NCBI GenBank assembly: GCA_020086605.1
Contig: JACBWW010000016.1
Coordinates: 5,254,174-5,318,173 of the forward strand
DNA length: 64,000 nucleotides
From: Lanius collurio
Lineage: Eukaryota > Chordata > Aves > Passeriformes > Laniidae
Reading direction: 5' to 3'
Positions 53,202 through 64,000 of this stretch are shown piece after piece; the stretch's first letter is position 1, and each line of letters opens with the position of its first letter. The notes below the pieces were generated by a model, which was given only the letters and a program-made list of their open reading frames with translations, did not search any database and was not told the DNA's origin. The position numbers and the translations under genes are program-made.

Positions 53202-55442
53202 GTACGTTGTAAATATATTAATTAAAGACTTTTTCTTTCAGTTGCATGCTACTGTTTGTATTGTATTGTGGAACATATAGTTTTACTGAGAATGGAATAT
53301 TTATTTCATTTATAAATATTTTGTTAGTCATTTTGCTGACCAGGAAGAATTAATTCTTAAAACTTCTTTGAATTATTATGATTTGTGTATATAAATAAGC
53401 ATGTTTCAGAGAGGCTGCTGGTAGCAAAGTAAATACATAATGCATTTCTAAGTTACCTGTCTGTACTATAAAAATGCTTTCAGAAGATTGCAAGATGACT
53501 TGTAAAGGACTCAAGGAAATTGTCTTGAATTGGAAAGAAATGCATTTTTGGATCATAATTCAAGTGGATCATTTCCCTAAGGTCAATGAAATTTTTCATA
53601 TGTGTGCATTGACCTCTTCTGGGCAAGTGTGTGCAGGATTGTCAGGGTACTCGTGTATCCTATGGTTGGGATCCCTCAAGATCCATGAGGAATCGTGTTG
53701 GACAAGAGCTGGATGGGAGCTCGCTTTTCCAAGGCTCAGAGTTCACCAGTACTCATTGCATGTCACGTCCTTCCATGTGAAGCTGCTGTTCACACCAGGG
53801 ATTTTCTTTTTCGATGCCCATTAAGAAGGGAAACCTTACCATGATTGGCATTGCTCAGTTTATCACTTTCCCTGCAAAGCTTGTCCTCATCTCTGCAGCT
53901 GACTGACTGTCTCACAGATAATTGTGTCACTCTGTCTATCCAAGCGTGCAGAAGGCAGGAGTTGCCATCTCTCTGAGACCCAAGACGTGATGTCCTTATC
54001 TCTTGGATGTGGTGGCATTACAACAGTTTGGAAATAATATTTCTACCAGTTCTTAAATGGATATATAAATTCAGCACTTGAAGACAGTCTTTCATTAAAA
54101 AAAGCTAACAAAGCATACCAAAGAAATTGATTTGTTACTCCTCTTGTGCAACAAATTATGAATACTATTAACTGAAATTTAATAGTTGCATGCTGTCTCA
54201 ATTGTGGAGAAAACAATTAAAGAATAAGACAAATGTGCCATTGAATGATGCAAAAGGCCCACATTTTTTAGTTTCCATCAATTATTAGTAAGCTTACTTG
54301 AAATTCATTTAATTGTCCTGAGTTTAAGTGGTGTCTAAAGAATTTAAAATTAATTTAAGTCTTTTTGTCAGAGCTGTACTAGTTAAATGTTTCTATCCTT
54401 ACTCATGCCGTTCTGCTAGCTTTTTCTCCCTGGAGCAGAGGTGGTAGAATGGAGTGTGTGTCTGCAGCATCTGACATCTGCTGGTGTTTAATGTGAAGTG
54501 CCAGCACACCATCACTGCTGGTGGGAATGGAAATGCTGGACTAATGTGTTGGTTTTTACTCTGAAGGATTTCAGTGTTGTCTTCAGCAGGAAAAATCTCA
54601 AAATTGTTATATCTGATCCAGTTTCTATATTATTTTTGTGACACAACTGCTTTAAATATCTTTTAGAGTTCTTTTGTAGACATGCCCTGAGAAATGAGTG
54701 AAAGTCATTATGGGGTTGATACAATGCTACCACAAAGTCAGTAACGCTCTAGCAGGGCTGATTGTAATCAAACTGAATTAGCTGAGGGTAGAGTTGAGCA
54801 CTGACTTTCTGCTTTGTTTCTGCAGTTTGGGTAACTGGAGGACATTGCTTGAGCATACTCATTTTCATTGGACTGTCTGATTTTGTTTGAGCTTGATTGA
54901 TTCCTTTTTTCATTTTTGTGTAGCTGAAGGTTGCATGAGATGATCCAGATCCTGATTTATGGTGTGGAGGGACAGTACCTCAGTGCTGACCCTGCAGTCT
55001 TTGGTGTATTTTACCCCTTTCTTCAGGCAGGCAGAAGAGCTGTAATAGTGTCTCACATCCTAGTGTAGTGGGATGCCAGGCAGCAAGGAGAGGCAGCTCC
55101 TCTTCACTGGATGTGGTAGGAAAAGGGTCAAAGAGAATAAGACAACTGAATTGTATCTTGTGACAAAACTATCCTGATGTATTGCTTTTGCTGTCTAGTT
55201 TAGTTTCCATGTTGTTCTAAATTCATGTAGTCTACAGTATTGTGTTGATTTTGTACAAATTCATTTTAAGTTAATTGAGAAAAGAAAATTAATGGACTTA
55301 ATTTCCCTAATGAGTTATTTTCATTAGGTATTCTATTAATTAATCTGTTTGTTTCCTGTAGAAACTTTTCCTGTGAGTACTCCCTTGTAGAACTGATAGT
55401 ACTTTGTGCTGCACAGCTTTTTTTCTTGTCTTGTCTTTTCAG
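53202..55442 (+). other. VAV3: VAV3 intron 4 (2,241 nt)
   Basis: The intron is bounded by gtacgt and tttcag. The part at about 53620-53960 is richer in GC and CpG than its surroundings and could be an old insertion, but I cannot assign it to a repeat family. The rest is plain AT-rich sequence. Confidence 0.93.
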
Positions 55443-55551
55443 TGAAACTGGTGTTGAGGAAGATGAGGAGTTGTATGATTGTGTCTATGGAGAAGATGAA
55501 GGTGGGGAAGTTTATGAAGACCTAATGAAAGATGAAGCAGCACAGCAACCT
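55443..55551 (+). CDS. VAV3: VAV3 coding exon 5: acidic linker with Y160- and Y173-equivalent tyrosines
   Basis: The exon is 109 nt. Its first base completes the Asp codon split with exon 4 and it ends on a codon boundary (...Q-Q-P). Acceptor is cttttcag and donor gtatgt. The exon is very rich in Glu and Asp. It carries L-Y-D-C-V-Y (the first Tyr equals Y160) and G-G-E-V-Y-E-D-L-M (Tyr equals Y173). By homology with VAV1 Y174, the helix around the last tyrosine plugs the DH active site until it is phosphorylated. The stretch D-E-T-G-V-E-E-D-E-E-L-Y has the same length as the human D-E-T-L-V-E-D-E-E-D-L-Y as I recall it, but the acidic residues are shuffled. K-D-E-A-A-Q-Q-P versus K-A-E-E-A-H-Q-P is the other variable piece. 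Y-G-E-D-E-G-G-E-V-Y is typical of VAV3 and argues against VAV1. Confidence 0.97.
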
Positions 55552-58173
55552 GTATGTTTTCCAATTTCTAGCTGCTTTGGAACAATAGCAGTTAACTTTT
55601 TGAAGGTTGAAATGATGCCTTTATAGATAGTGTCAATGACACTCCTGCTCAGCTGCATCTGGAGTTGTCATGTGCAGACCATTATCTCCTATGTAAGACT
55701 TTGCAGGCTGTGTGGGTTAAGGGGAACATATTAACTATAGTAAGTTTAAAAAAAGAAAGTAATTTTTAAATGAAGTGTGTAATTATTTCGTTTGCTAGTT
55801 TTGACTAGTAAAATTTACCAGCTATTTTAAAAGCACTTAATTGAATTGCTTACTTTAAAGTGTCCTACTTCCAAAACTGTAATAATTTTGGGAAATTATT
55901 GTGTATAATGTTGTTTCAGCTGTTTGGACGATTAGCCTAACAAGGATAACTGAGAATGTTTCAAACTAATTAATTTCGTGCTTATTCAACCATGTAGTTT
56001 TTGATCATTTGGTTGTTATTATGTTGCAAAGTAAACAGTTCCACCAAGTTTTCTCTAGGAGTAGCTGAACTTCAAAGTGCTGGTATCACACATTATTTCT
56101 TATTCCTTCTTTCCTTTTGTTTATTGCACTCAAATTCTAGATGTTTGTGGTACAGATAGAAAAATTGACATGTTAATTTCTGCTGAAAGTGTCTGTTTTA
56201 GTGATTTCTTTGGGTTAGGTGAGCACAAATGAAGTGAATGGTTTTAAGTGGAATTTCAGAATTTGTTTGCATTGCTCATGAGTGTTGGTGAGCAACAAAC
56301 GCCCAAATTTTGCAAATGTATAGGAATTATTGAGTACAGGAACTTCTGTATTGGGGCAAATACTGCAGACATTTTGAACAGTATTGAGCTAAAGATAAAA
56401 AATAGCTGAATGTCTAAGTAATGTCACATTCTAATACTTTGTAGAGATTAATTAATTACAGTTAACTGTTACAATGTCTCCTTAATCCTACAAAAGAATT
56501 TGGGAATAAATGATAGATTTGAGATGAGGGTGACCATCAGATGAGGATGCTCACAAAGTACAGTTCTTCTGATAAGATTGTATTTTTTGCCAAATGGTTA
56601 CTTTTGTCTGCATCTGATAAATACAGAACCTTAATGTTCATTGAGGGAAAATGAAGAACTGCACAAATTGGGTTTTCAAGAGTAATTTCTGCAATTGCTG
56701 CACCTGGTAGATGAGTGAGAAGTCCTGCTCTGCTTGTGGGAGCTGGTTGTAGAGTCACACAGAGACAAAGGGAGAAGGGTAAAGGAGATGAGCCAAAGCA
56801 GTGACCAAGCTTTATGTACCTGTGTGTTTGCAGCTTGGCATGTCATTGAGGTTGTGGGAATACATTTTCCACTCTAAGGTGACCAAGCTCTGTAGGAGCT
56901 GTGTGTGGCTCATGGCCTGTGTAAGTGTGGCTTACTCTGTGCTGTGCTGAGCAGGCGTGTCCGGTAGGGTGGCAGCAGAGAGGGAGTGAGGGGAGTCCAA
57001 CTCTTGTACTTTCCAGGAGCTAAATATTCACATTCCAATCTAGAAGTTCTGCTGTTCCTAGAGGAGAAAAGTCTTCTGTTCAAAAGCTGAAAATGTTTTT
57101 TCTGAATAGAAAGAACTGTGGGGCTAAATTTCTACTCCTGACTCTCCCTGTATTTGAATAACATCTAGTCATCAGGTCTATGTGCAGCACAGGGATTCTC
57201 TGCACTGGATGAAAACAGATAAAATACAACCAGGGATATGCTGAAGGATGTTGCAAATTGATAAATAGGTGTCAGAAAGGAGGTGATAGCCCTGTTGCTT
57301 AGTAAGATACTGTTTATTGTTGTTGTTGGAGAAAACATTTTGGATCAGTTACTGCTTCTAACTGCAAGAGCCTATCCAGTTACTGTGTCAGACCTCCACA
57401 CTGACCACTGTATGTCCAGATCTTTTGTGCCTTGTGTGGCATGAATGGTTCCATATCATCTTCCAGTTATTTACTCTTTTATTTGAAATTGGATTTTATT
57501 GAAGCTGTAATGCTGTAAATCCTCTCTTGGGTAAGAGTGCTTGTAAACTATTTTTATAGAGTCGTGTAATTACTGATAATTACTTCCATGTCCTATGAGT
57601 CTGGTGGTTTACATGGAGAAATCCCAGGGTCTTGTTGGAGACACACATACGTGTGCAAGAGTTGAACTTGGAGGTCACTGCACCTCCTGATCTGAGGACA
57701 TACTCCTGTTGGATCTGAAGAGAAAGCTCCCCTTGAGAAATAAAAGGGGAAAACTGTAAATAATTACAAAGATTAGACTGAATCCAATATTTACAGCAAT
57801 GTAAAGTTGCTTAGATGATTTAGCCCCATTAATTTTAGTGGAATTATTAACTGCTGAGTATTTTAAATAGAATTTCTCAGTCTGGATGTAAATTAAATGT
57901 GACCTTGTATTTCAGCTTCCAAAGTACATGCTGATGCTTCAGTGTTTCATGTCTAAACATTAAATTTTCGTAATATTATTTTGATTTTACTAATGTCATC
58001 AGCTAATTGAACATTAAAATATTCTTGGTTGTTGCTGTCATCTTTGGAGGCTGCAGTACTCAGAGAATGTCAGGAAGCAGTTATCCTAATTGTGTAATTC
58101 TAAACAAATAAAACCATTTGTTATGCATTAGGTGCCTGTTAATGACTTAAACTTGACTCCATTGTAATTGCAG
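55552..58173 (+). other. VAV3: VAV3 intron 5 (2,622 nt)
   Basis: The intron is bounded by gtatgt and ttgcag. The exon 5 frame stays open for 25 codons into it before a stop at 55624. I recognise nothing else. Confidence 0.93.
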
Positions 58174-58266
58174 AAATGTCCTGAAAATGACATAAGAAGC
58201 TGTTGTCTTGCTGAAATAAAGCAAACTGAAGAGAAGTACACTGAAACTCTGGAATCGATTGAGAAA
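58174..58266 (+). CDS. VAV3: VAV3 coding exon 6: start of the DH (RhoGEF) domain
   Basis: The exon is 93 nt (31 codons), phase 0 at both ends, with acceptor aattgcag and donor gtaaga. It encodes K-C-P-E-N-D-I-R-S-C-C-L-A-E-I and then K-Q-T-E-E-K-Y-T-E-T-L-E-S-I-E-K, apparently identical to human VAV3 residues 186-216 as I recall them. It opens the Dbl-homology domain, whose first conserved region helps contact switch I of Rac/Rho. The Glu in L-A-E-I is the equivalent of VAV1 E201, which is needed for nucleotide exchange, and it is present here. Intron 6, which follows, is only 94 nt and stays open in this frame (see findings). Confidence 0.97.
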
Positions 58267-58360
58267 GTAAGATGCTGCTTACAGACTTGTAACATGAATT
58301 TTTATAGCAGTCTAGAAGATAGAATTACAATAGTCAATGTATATATATTTTTTCTTGCAG
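58267..58360 (+). other. VAV3: VAV3 intron 6 (94 nt, very short)
   Basis: The intron is bounded by gtaaga and cttgcag, with a T-rich tract (attttttcttgcag) before the acceptor. At 94 nt it is near the lower limit for vertebrate introns. It contains no stop codon in the exon 6 frame. Exons 6 and 7 are both phase 0 and join without any loss relative to the family, so this is a true intron. Confidence 0.94.
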
Positions 58361-58429
58361 TTTTTCATGGTGCCATTGAAAAGGTTTCTGTCAGCATCAG
58401 AGTTTGACACTGTTTTCATCAACATTCCT
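58361..58429 (+). CDS. VAV3: VAV3 coding exon 7: DH domain
   Basis: The exon is 69 nt (23 codons), phase 0 at both ends. The acceptor comes after a T-rich tract (ttttttcttgcag) and the donor is the consensus gtgagt. It encodes F-F-M-V-P-L-K-R-F-L-S-A and then S-E-F-D-T-V-F-I-N-I-P, residues about 217-239. Compared with human VAV3 as I recall it, changes are conservative (Y-F-M-A to F-F-M-V, T-A-A to S-A-S, S-V-F to T-V-F). It lies within the helical DH bundle downstream of the first conserved region. Frame, length and order agree with exons 6 and 8. Confidence 0.96.
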
Positions 58430-59069
58430 GTGAGTAATTGCATATTTAATAAACAGCTATAAGGTTCATAGTTGATTGTGATATATTTGTGTTACTGCAC
58501 AAAATGATTATTTGAAATACAATGTACAGTGTGTTTGTGTGGGTATTTGTTGATTAAAAAGGATGTGCACTACCAATTTTTCTTTCTGCTTGAGGAAGTA
58601 AGGTAAGATAAATAGTATTAGTGTGTGAGATAGTGAATTGTTATAAACTGAAGTATTTGTGATCCTTAAAAGCTAATAATTTCTAGAAGTGAATCTTTGA
58701 ATAAATGCTGATATTTTAGGGATGGTACAAAGTTGTGACTGCTAAGTTACCTGTCACTATATACTGTTTATTTATAGCTGCTTTGTAAATCCTCCTAAGT
58801 GCCCTGGCTCTTACACTTGAAAGTTAACATAACTCAGTTTTGCATTCAGAATCTAGTGCTGGAAGAAATAAGGAAATCCTCTGTGAACTATTGAAACCTT
58901 GTATTTGACTAAAACAATAATGGTTTCTGTGATTGCTACTTTGTGCCATTTATTTTTGGCTTAATCAAAACAGTATGACAATTTACATATATTTTTAGTT
59001 GATCTGAAGCCTCTCTCAACACAGACAAATGAAAGCAATGTTCTTTTATGAGGCCTTTGTAAAGCAAGA

Positions 59070-59145
59070 ATCCCCAGAGTGTGGCCCATGGGCCACATCA
59101 GGCTATTATTGCTTGTAAAATATCACCTCTGTTTTGGCCATCTCT
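59070..59145 (+). mobile_element. Possible hAT (Charlie-like) transposon end remnant with an 18-bp palindrome
   Basis: tccccagagtgtggcccat continuing into gggccacatcaggc resembles the terminal region of ancient amniote hAT elements, which carry 'ggtccccaaa..cggcccgcgggccgcat'. The segment 59080-59097 (tgtggcccatgggccaca) is a perfect palindrome. Only one end is seen, no target duplication was found, and similarity is judged by eye. Confidence 0.35.
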
Positions 59146-60337
59146 GGTGCAACAGGCTCTTAGGTTGTAGGAGGTGGTGTTGGGGATTTTATTTTATTTT
59201 GTGAGAACCTGGCTTGTCTGTAAAAATGTTTTGGTTGCTGTTCCAGCATCATCCTGACAGAAGGTAAGTTATTACAGTTATTGTACTGATGATACCTGAC
59301 CCCCTTGCCATATTTCTCCCTCAGTAAAGTTATCACTCTGCCTCTTAATTGCTGTCATGTCAAATATTAGTCCAAAACACTGTCACAGATATCAGTAACT
59401 AACTTATCTTCTTGAATTGCATCAGCTGCCCATAGAGATCCCTTTGATTTTGAATTTATATTTTAAATTTATATTGTCTTGCATTAGTATTTCTTACTCA
59501 TTGCAAATAAAGCCATGATGTGCCTGCCTAAGTTTCTGTAAGACTCTTTCCTAAGGCTCTGTGTGCCCAGGCATATTGACTTTTGTTTTCTGAAAAACCT
59601 AATTCCAGTCAATGAAAACACCACACAAGGGTACAAAAAGGGCTTGAATGCCCTGAGCACAAACAGGAAGGTCAGCCCACTTGCTACTTGTTAAAGGTGT
59701 GTAAGGGGATCATGTAAGAGTAAAAAGAACAAAACCTGTTTTATTTTCATCTAGGGAGTCACACAGTGAATGCTTATGTTTGGGCTGTTTTATTTGCTTA
59801 TTGTTGTTAGCATTTGGTATTCTGTTGTGAAAAGATGCTGCCTGTTTGCAACTCTAGGAGCAATTCATAGGCATCCAATAATCTTGAAAGAAATACAGGA
59901 CTTGGCTTAGCAAAAAATATTTGCAAAGGCTTTGTCTGCTCAGACCTTGTCTGTGTGGCAGTTCCTCAGCAGGAAGGCTGGAGGGCAGTGGAAGCTTGTT
60001 TTAGACTAAAAATAGCTGTTACACAGAGCTCTGCAGCAGAGTGAGATGTGAAGAGCAAGTGCTGTGTTCTCAGAGCAGGATGGATTTTCCTCTGTTAAGG
60101 GGTTGTGGTGAAGGATTGTTTCCTTTGGGTGATGTTATATTCCTTAAATAGACTCTAAAAGATGCTTGCTGGATCAGCTGCTGATACCAAAATACTTTAT
60201 TTTGACAAAAAAACCTTCAAACCAGTTAGCCCAAATTACTCACCAGTTTACAGAGAGTGCCTTTCATTGGCACTCATATTTCTAAGTTCTGTTCTTTAAA
60301 GTGAATGTATGGTTTTATATTTGGGTATTGCTCTATA

Positions 60338-60462
60338 TTTGTGTGTGTATATGTATGTCTACATTACGTATATATGCCTTTGTATGTACATCTGTGTGTG
60401 CATCCATATATAGATGCACTTATATATGCACCTGTGCATGCCTTTGAATTATATATATATGG
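60338..60462 (+). repeat. Degenerate TG/TA-rich microsatellite tract
   Basis: Interrupted blocks of tgtgtgtata, tatatatg and tgtgtgtgcatcc-type sequence extend for about 120 nt and end in (AT)n. It is an old, impure dinucleotide repeat. The open frame across it is a by-product of the repeat. Confidence 0.7.
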
Positions 60463-61626
60463 AATACAGAGAAAAAGAGAGATGAAGCTCTGTGTAACAC
60501 ATACTGAAGTGTTGGAAAATTCATTAACTTCAAATTACGTAAACATCAGTTTAGTTTAAAACCTGACTTCAAATTAGAGATAGAAACCCAACAAGACCCA
60601 TTGTCCCCTTAGCATTAAGGTGCTTTTCAAGGGTAATGCTTAGTTGAGTCCCTGTGTGCTCCTTAGAAAATGTGCTCCTGTTCCCAATACATTAATTAGG
60701 AAGCATTTCTGTAATAGTGTCTGTCTACTGCAACTTAAAATTCTGAGGATGAGGCCATACAGTTAATAGCAACTGAATTTGATCTGTTTCAAGATTCTGC
60801 ACCCTCATCAGTAATGTGGTTGACCCTGTATGTACTGTTAGTTTTCATCAGTGTGAAGTTAAATGTTTTAACTTGGTTCTCAACTCAATATTGAATATTA
60901 TTTTTGTAGTATATAATTTCTTGCATTAAATCTTCTTCTATGGCTTGCTCTTTTAAACAGTCCTCTCTTTTTCATTCCAGCAGTCTGTGTACTACTTACA
61001 GTTATCCAGAGTTCAAAACTTCTGGACCTGATTTGACTTAATTTATTGTAAATTCTCTGACAGTGTCCATACATTAAGGCTGATGCAATCTCCTGTAGTT
61101 TAGATATAACAGTGTATAAGCAAAGGAGAGTTGCAACAACAGTCAAAGAGCAAATCTTTCTGCAATATTCTCTTCTTTCTCTCACACATTAGTTGCGTGC
61201 TGTATTGGGAAACTCATTATGATTGCAGTTAATTTAGCATTAGGACATCACTAATTGACCAATGTAATGTACAAAACTAATTTTTCACAGCTCAGGGACA
61301 TGAATCATTACTTCATCTTGTCACTAAAGCATTTACTTGACTTGTTTAATTTTAAAATTATCATTATAAATTGAAGGTGAATTAACAGTGCACATTCCAA
61401 GCTAGAATAAATTAGTCTCTAATAGGTAGTTCTTGGAGTTTAGTTTTTCTTGTTGCAACATACAGAAGATGTGCCAAACCTTGAAATTAGATTTTACTCT
61501 CAAATGATCTGTTTTCCAATGTATTGAAATTAATGGGTCTAACATGAAATAATTTATTTTTATATTCAAAGCATTAAGCCATTCTGTTTTTATAAAGCTT
61601 TTCCCCTCCTCATTACTGTTTTAAAG

Positions 61627-61730
61627 GATTTGGTGAAAATTCACAGGAATCTTACACAGGACATCAATGATTCCATTGTTAACAAAAATGATCAGAACCT
61701 ATACCAAATTTTTATTAACTACAAGGAAAG
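61627..61730 (+). CDS. VAV3: VAV3 coding exon 8: DH domain
   Basis: The exon is 104 nt, entered in phase 0 and left after two bases of an Arg codon (AG|G). It encodes D-L-V-K-I-H-R-N-L-T-Q-D-I-N-D-S-I and then V-N-K-N-D-Q-N-L-Y-Q-I-F-I-N-Y-K-E plus the split Arg, residues about 240-274. This continues the DH bundle. V-N-K-N-D-Q-N-L-Y-Q matches VAV3 rather than the VAV1 sequence as I recall them. The donor gtaaga is good. The acceptor ends aaag, with A rather than the usual pyrimidine at -3, so it may be the weakest 3' splice site of the eight. Confidence 0.96.
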
Positions 61731-63691
61731 GTAAGATTTAAGCACTCTTACTAATTGTGCTAATATGTGCTCAGTTTGGTATTTTACTGTATTTTTGTTT
61801 GATAAATATTACTGAAACAGGATTAAATTCAATGTAAGTATACTTATCCCAGCTAGTTTTAGTGTTTTGAGCCTGAAAGTCAAAATGCAACGTATTGTTT
61901 TTATGAGCCTTCCCTCTTAGCCTGGTTTTGGCAATATTGTTACTTACACAGGTAACATATATCTTTTTAAGGAAACTTAAATATCTTATTTTGTACAGCA
62001 TTTTTTTTCATGCACGAAATCCCAGATATTTTCTAGAATGTATTAGTATTGTTTAACAGATTAAAAAAAGGATTTATATTAGGGATATTTCAGATTAAAG
62101 AAGACAGAAGTCATAACTGGAAAGACAAGGAAGCAGATGTAGGAGAGAAGAGACTATGGTCTTGCTTTACCCTGAGTCAAAGGTGTGACAGTAAAGGCCC
62201 TTTGCCTTGAAGTTTTGAAAAACTGCCAAGCTGATAACAGGATAGCTGTGGCAACGTGCCATACCCTGTGGGCTATTTGCCAATTTTTTTACCTACCTTT
62301 TCATATTCTTCCTTCTGCCAGCACTGAACAGCTGTTGGACTATATAGATTAATTTATATACCTGTGGTACTTGGCTGAGAAACACTTATTCTGTTGGCTG
62401 CACTGCTGACCTATCTTAAAGTAACCCTTGGGGTTTTGGTTAAAAATTAGGTCCTTCTGAGAGCAGAGTGGGAAAGATGTAGGGGAGCAAATTAGATTTG
62501 CTTCAGGGTGATGCATGAATGAGGATTATTGCAGTAATAATTGGTGTGTGAGAAATTGGACAGCAGCATCCAAAGAATGTTAGGTGGGACAATTTTCCAA
62601 GGGAGGAGGGTGTCCCAGACTGCCCATAAACAGTCCTGCCTTCAGAGAGCCTCTGTCTCAGCTTCTGTTTGGAGCAGGACAGAGTTATTTCCCAGGCTGT
62701 TAGACTTTCTGCTGCTGTAAGAGGGAGTCAGGGGACAAGGAGCTGTTCTGGAAAATGCTTATCTTTCAAAAGTTGTTCTGAAATGTGTGCTAAAAGAGGA
62801 ATAAAGGACACTGAGAAGAAATACCAAGTTTATATTATAAAAAAAAAGGGAACAGAGGTTGATGCGGTGTCTGAACCATACAGTGATTAAAAGTAATCAG
62901 AAATAATAAATTTTAAATCAGTGGCATCACCTTATTGTGGAAAAAAAATTAAGCAAAAGGGTAAAGGTTAAGTGACAAAAAAAGAAATTTAAGAGACCTC
63001 AATGGAAGGCTCATAGGAACCCACCATAAAGGGTTTGAAGCATATGGAAGAAATCACCTCAAGAAACTGATGAAAAGGTGAAAGAAGAGAGCACTCTTTA
63101 CACTGGGACTAGCAGAAAGAAGCACTCCACACACAGGCAAGAAACTCCTGTCATAAAACCAGGCTCCTTAAGAAAGCATTGCTTCACTTGACATCTATTG
63201 AAAATTTCTTGAGATTTTATATGCTGTTATTTTCATCTGAGAGCTCACACCTGATAGAAGCTGTTGGAGACAGATCAGTTTGGATAACCTACAAGTTCTT
63301 TAAAGGATGGCTGTAATTAATCCTAGTAAGCCTGTGCTCCAGAATTTATTCATTACAGCCTTGGAAGTCTACATTGCTGTAAACACTACAGACTGTTCTG
63401 TTTAACAGAAATTTTGCTTCTTTTTAATGAGTCCTGTATTAATCAGAACATATTTATATAGAGATGTGACTGTTAAAGGAAATGCAGTGATTTTAGGCCA
63501 TTTTGAAAGTAGAGCAAATCTCTTCTCCTGAACAGTCTTCGTTCATTCGTGCTGCCCATTTGAACCCATGGCTAAATTCTATCCTTGCTTATTTAAGCAC
63601 TGCTCCTTTTGAAAGGATTGTGAAAAAATGATTGAGGGTTGTTCTTATATAAACCAATGTTCCTTTTATCCTTCCTCTTGCTTTGATTTAG
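61731..63691 (+). other. VAV3: VAV3 intron 8 (1,961 nt)
   Basis: The intron is bounded by gtaaga and atttag. A purine-rich section lies around 62880-63130. I see no gene or clear repeat in it. Confidence 0.93.
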
Positions 63692-63791
63692 GTTGGTTAT
63701 TTATGGACAGTACTGCAGTCAAGTGGAGATAGCGATATCGTGCTTAGACAATATCTCTAAGACAAAAGAAGATGTTAAATTGAAGTTAGAG
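63692..63791 (+). CDS. VAV3: VAV3 coding exon 9: DH domain (last exon in the window)
   Basis: The exon is 100 nt. Its first base completes the Arg codon and it ends on a codon boundary. Acceptor is tttgatttag; donor is gtaaca, which lacks the common G at +5. It encodes L-V-I-Y-G-Q-Y-C-S-Q-V-E, then I-A-I-S-C-L-D-N-I-S-K-T, then K-E-D-V-K-L-K-L-E, residues about 275-307. Y-G-Q-Y-C-S-Q-V-E is a Vav DH signature. Differences from human are confined to the middle (E-S-A-I-S-S-L-D-Y-I to E-I-A-I-S-C-L-D-N-I, from memory). The next exon, starting E-C-S-K-R-A in the family, is not in the remaining 209 nt. The most conserved DH region is therefore outside the window. Confidence 0.96.
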
Positions 63792-64000
63792 GTAACAGTA
63801 TTTTTTAACATAAATATATTTGTACACACACTATACCATGTGTTTCTCTGAGTATGTCCTGCTTTCACTGAAGTTGAAACCTTTATGATGACAAAACTAG
63901 CTGGACTGATAAGTGAATGTGTTTCTCTTCATTCCTTTGGAACCTCTGATCAAATGAAAATGTGCTCCATGTTACAGGAGTGCACAGCCTGGTCCTGAAG
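63792..64000 (+). other. VAV3: VAV3 intron 9 (5' part)
   Basis: The intron begins with donor gtaaca and continues past the window end. Nothing further is recognised in the 209 nt available. Confidence 0.88.

Larger units (their letters stand above)
58430..61626 (+). other. VAV3: VAV3 intron 7 (3,197 nt)
   Basis: The intron is bounded by gtgagt and aaag. It holds a possible hAT transposon remnant with an 18-bp palindrome (59080-59097) and a degenerate TG/TA tract (60338-60462). The remainder is unremarkable. Confidence 0.93.

Noticed and set aside
53620..53960. GC-richer segment of intron 4 considered as a solo LTR
   Set aside because: I could not find TG...CA ends, a target duplication or a polyadenylation arrangement typical of an LTR.
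1..64000. tRNA, rRNA, CRISPR arrays, bacterial-type operons or viral genes
   Set aside because: None was recognised by eye. The sequence has the exon/intron organisation and composition of a vertebrate gene.

Overview
The window is vertebrate nuclear DNA, AT-rich and non-coding over nearly all its length. On the + strand it carries an internal part of one gene, VAV3, a Rho/Rac guanine-nucleotide exchange factor. Eight consecutive coding exons can be placed with GT/AG borders and compatible phases: 27626-27742, 52372-52430, 53136-53201, 55443-55551, 58174-58266, 58361-58429, 61627-61730 and 63692-63791. They total 717 nt, or exactly 239 codons. Aligned to my recollection of human VAV3, they run gap-free from about residue 69 to residue 307. 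VAV3 is preferred over VAV1 and VAV2 because the acidic segment and first DH helix match VAV3 almost residue for residue. The absence of Alu/L1-type repeats, the low repeat density and one possible CR1 3' end suggest a bird (a less repeat-poor sauropsid is possible). The species cannot be resolved.

Layout: 1-27625 is read as the 3' part of intron 1. Coding exon 1 (start codon and first half of the calponin-homology domain) should lie upstream. Exon 2 follows, then a 24.6-kb intron 2. From 52372 onward, seven exons are packed into 11.4 kb, separated by introns of 705, 2241, 2622, 94, 3197 and 1961 nt. The window ends inside intron 9. The exons give the second half of the CH domain (exons 2-3), the acidic autoinhibitory linker with tyrosines equivalent to Y141, Y160 and Y173 (exons 4-5), and the first part of the catalytic DH domain (exons 6-9). 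The rest of DH and the PH, C1 and SH3-SH2-SH3 parts lie downstream.

The clearest non-coding structure is CpG-rich patches in an otherwise CpG-poor background: 70-190 (with a G-quadruplex motif), about 34980-35095, and a dense one at 51940-52160 that ends about 210 nt before exon 3. The last is the best candidate for an intragenic promoter or enhancer. Other items are a small AP-1/E-box cluster, a long pyrimidine tract ending in an acceptor-like AG, two short tandem duplications, a hairpin, a poly-T run, and possible fossils of a CR1 retroposon and a hAT transposon. I saw no tRNA, rRNA, CRISPR array, viral gene or second protein-coding gene. I found no convincing new biological system here.
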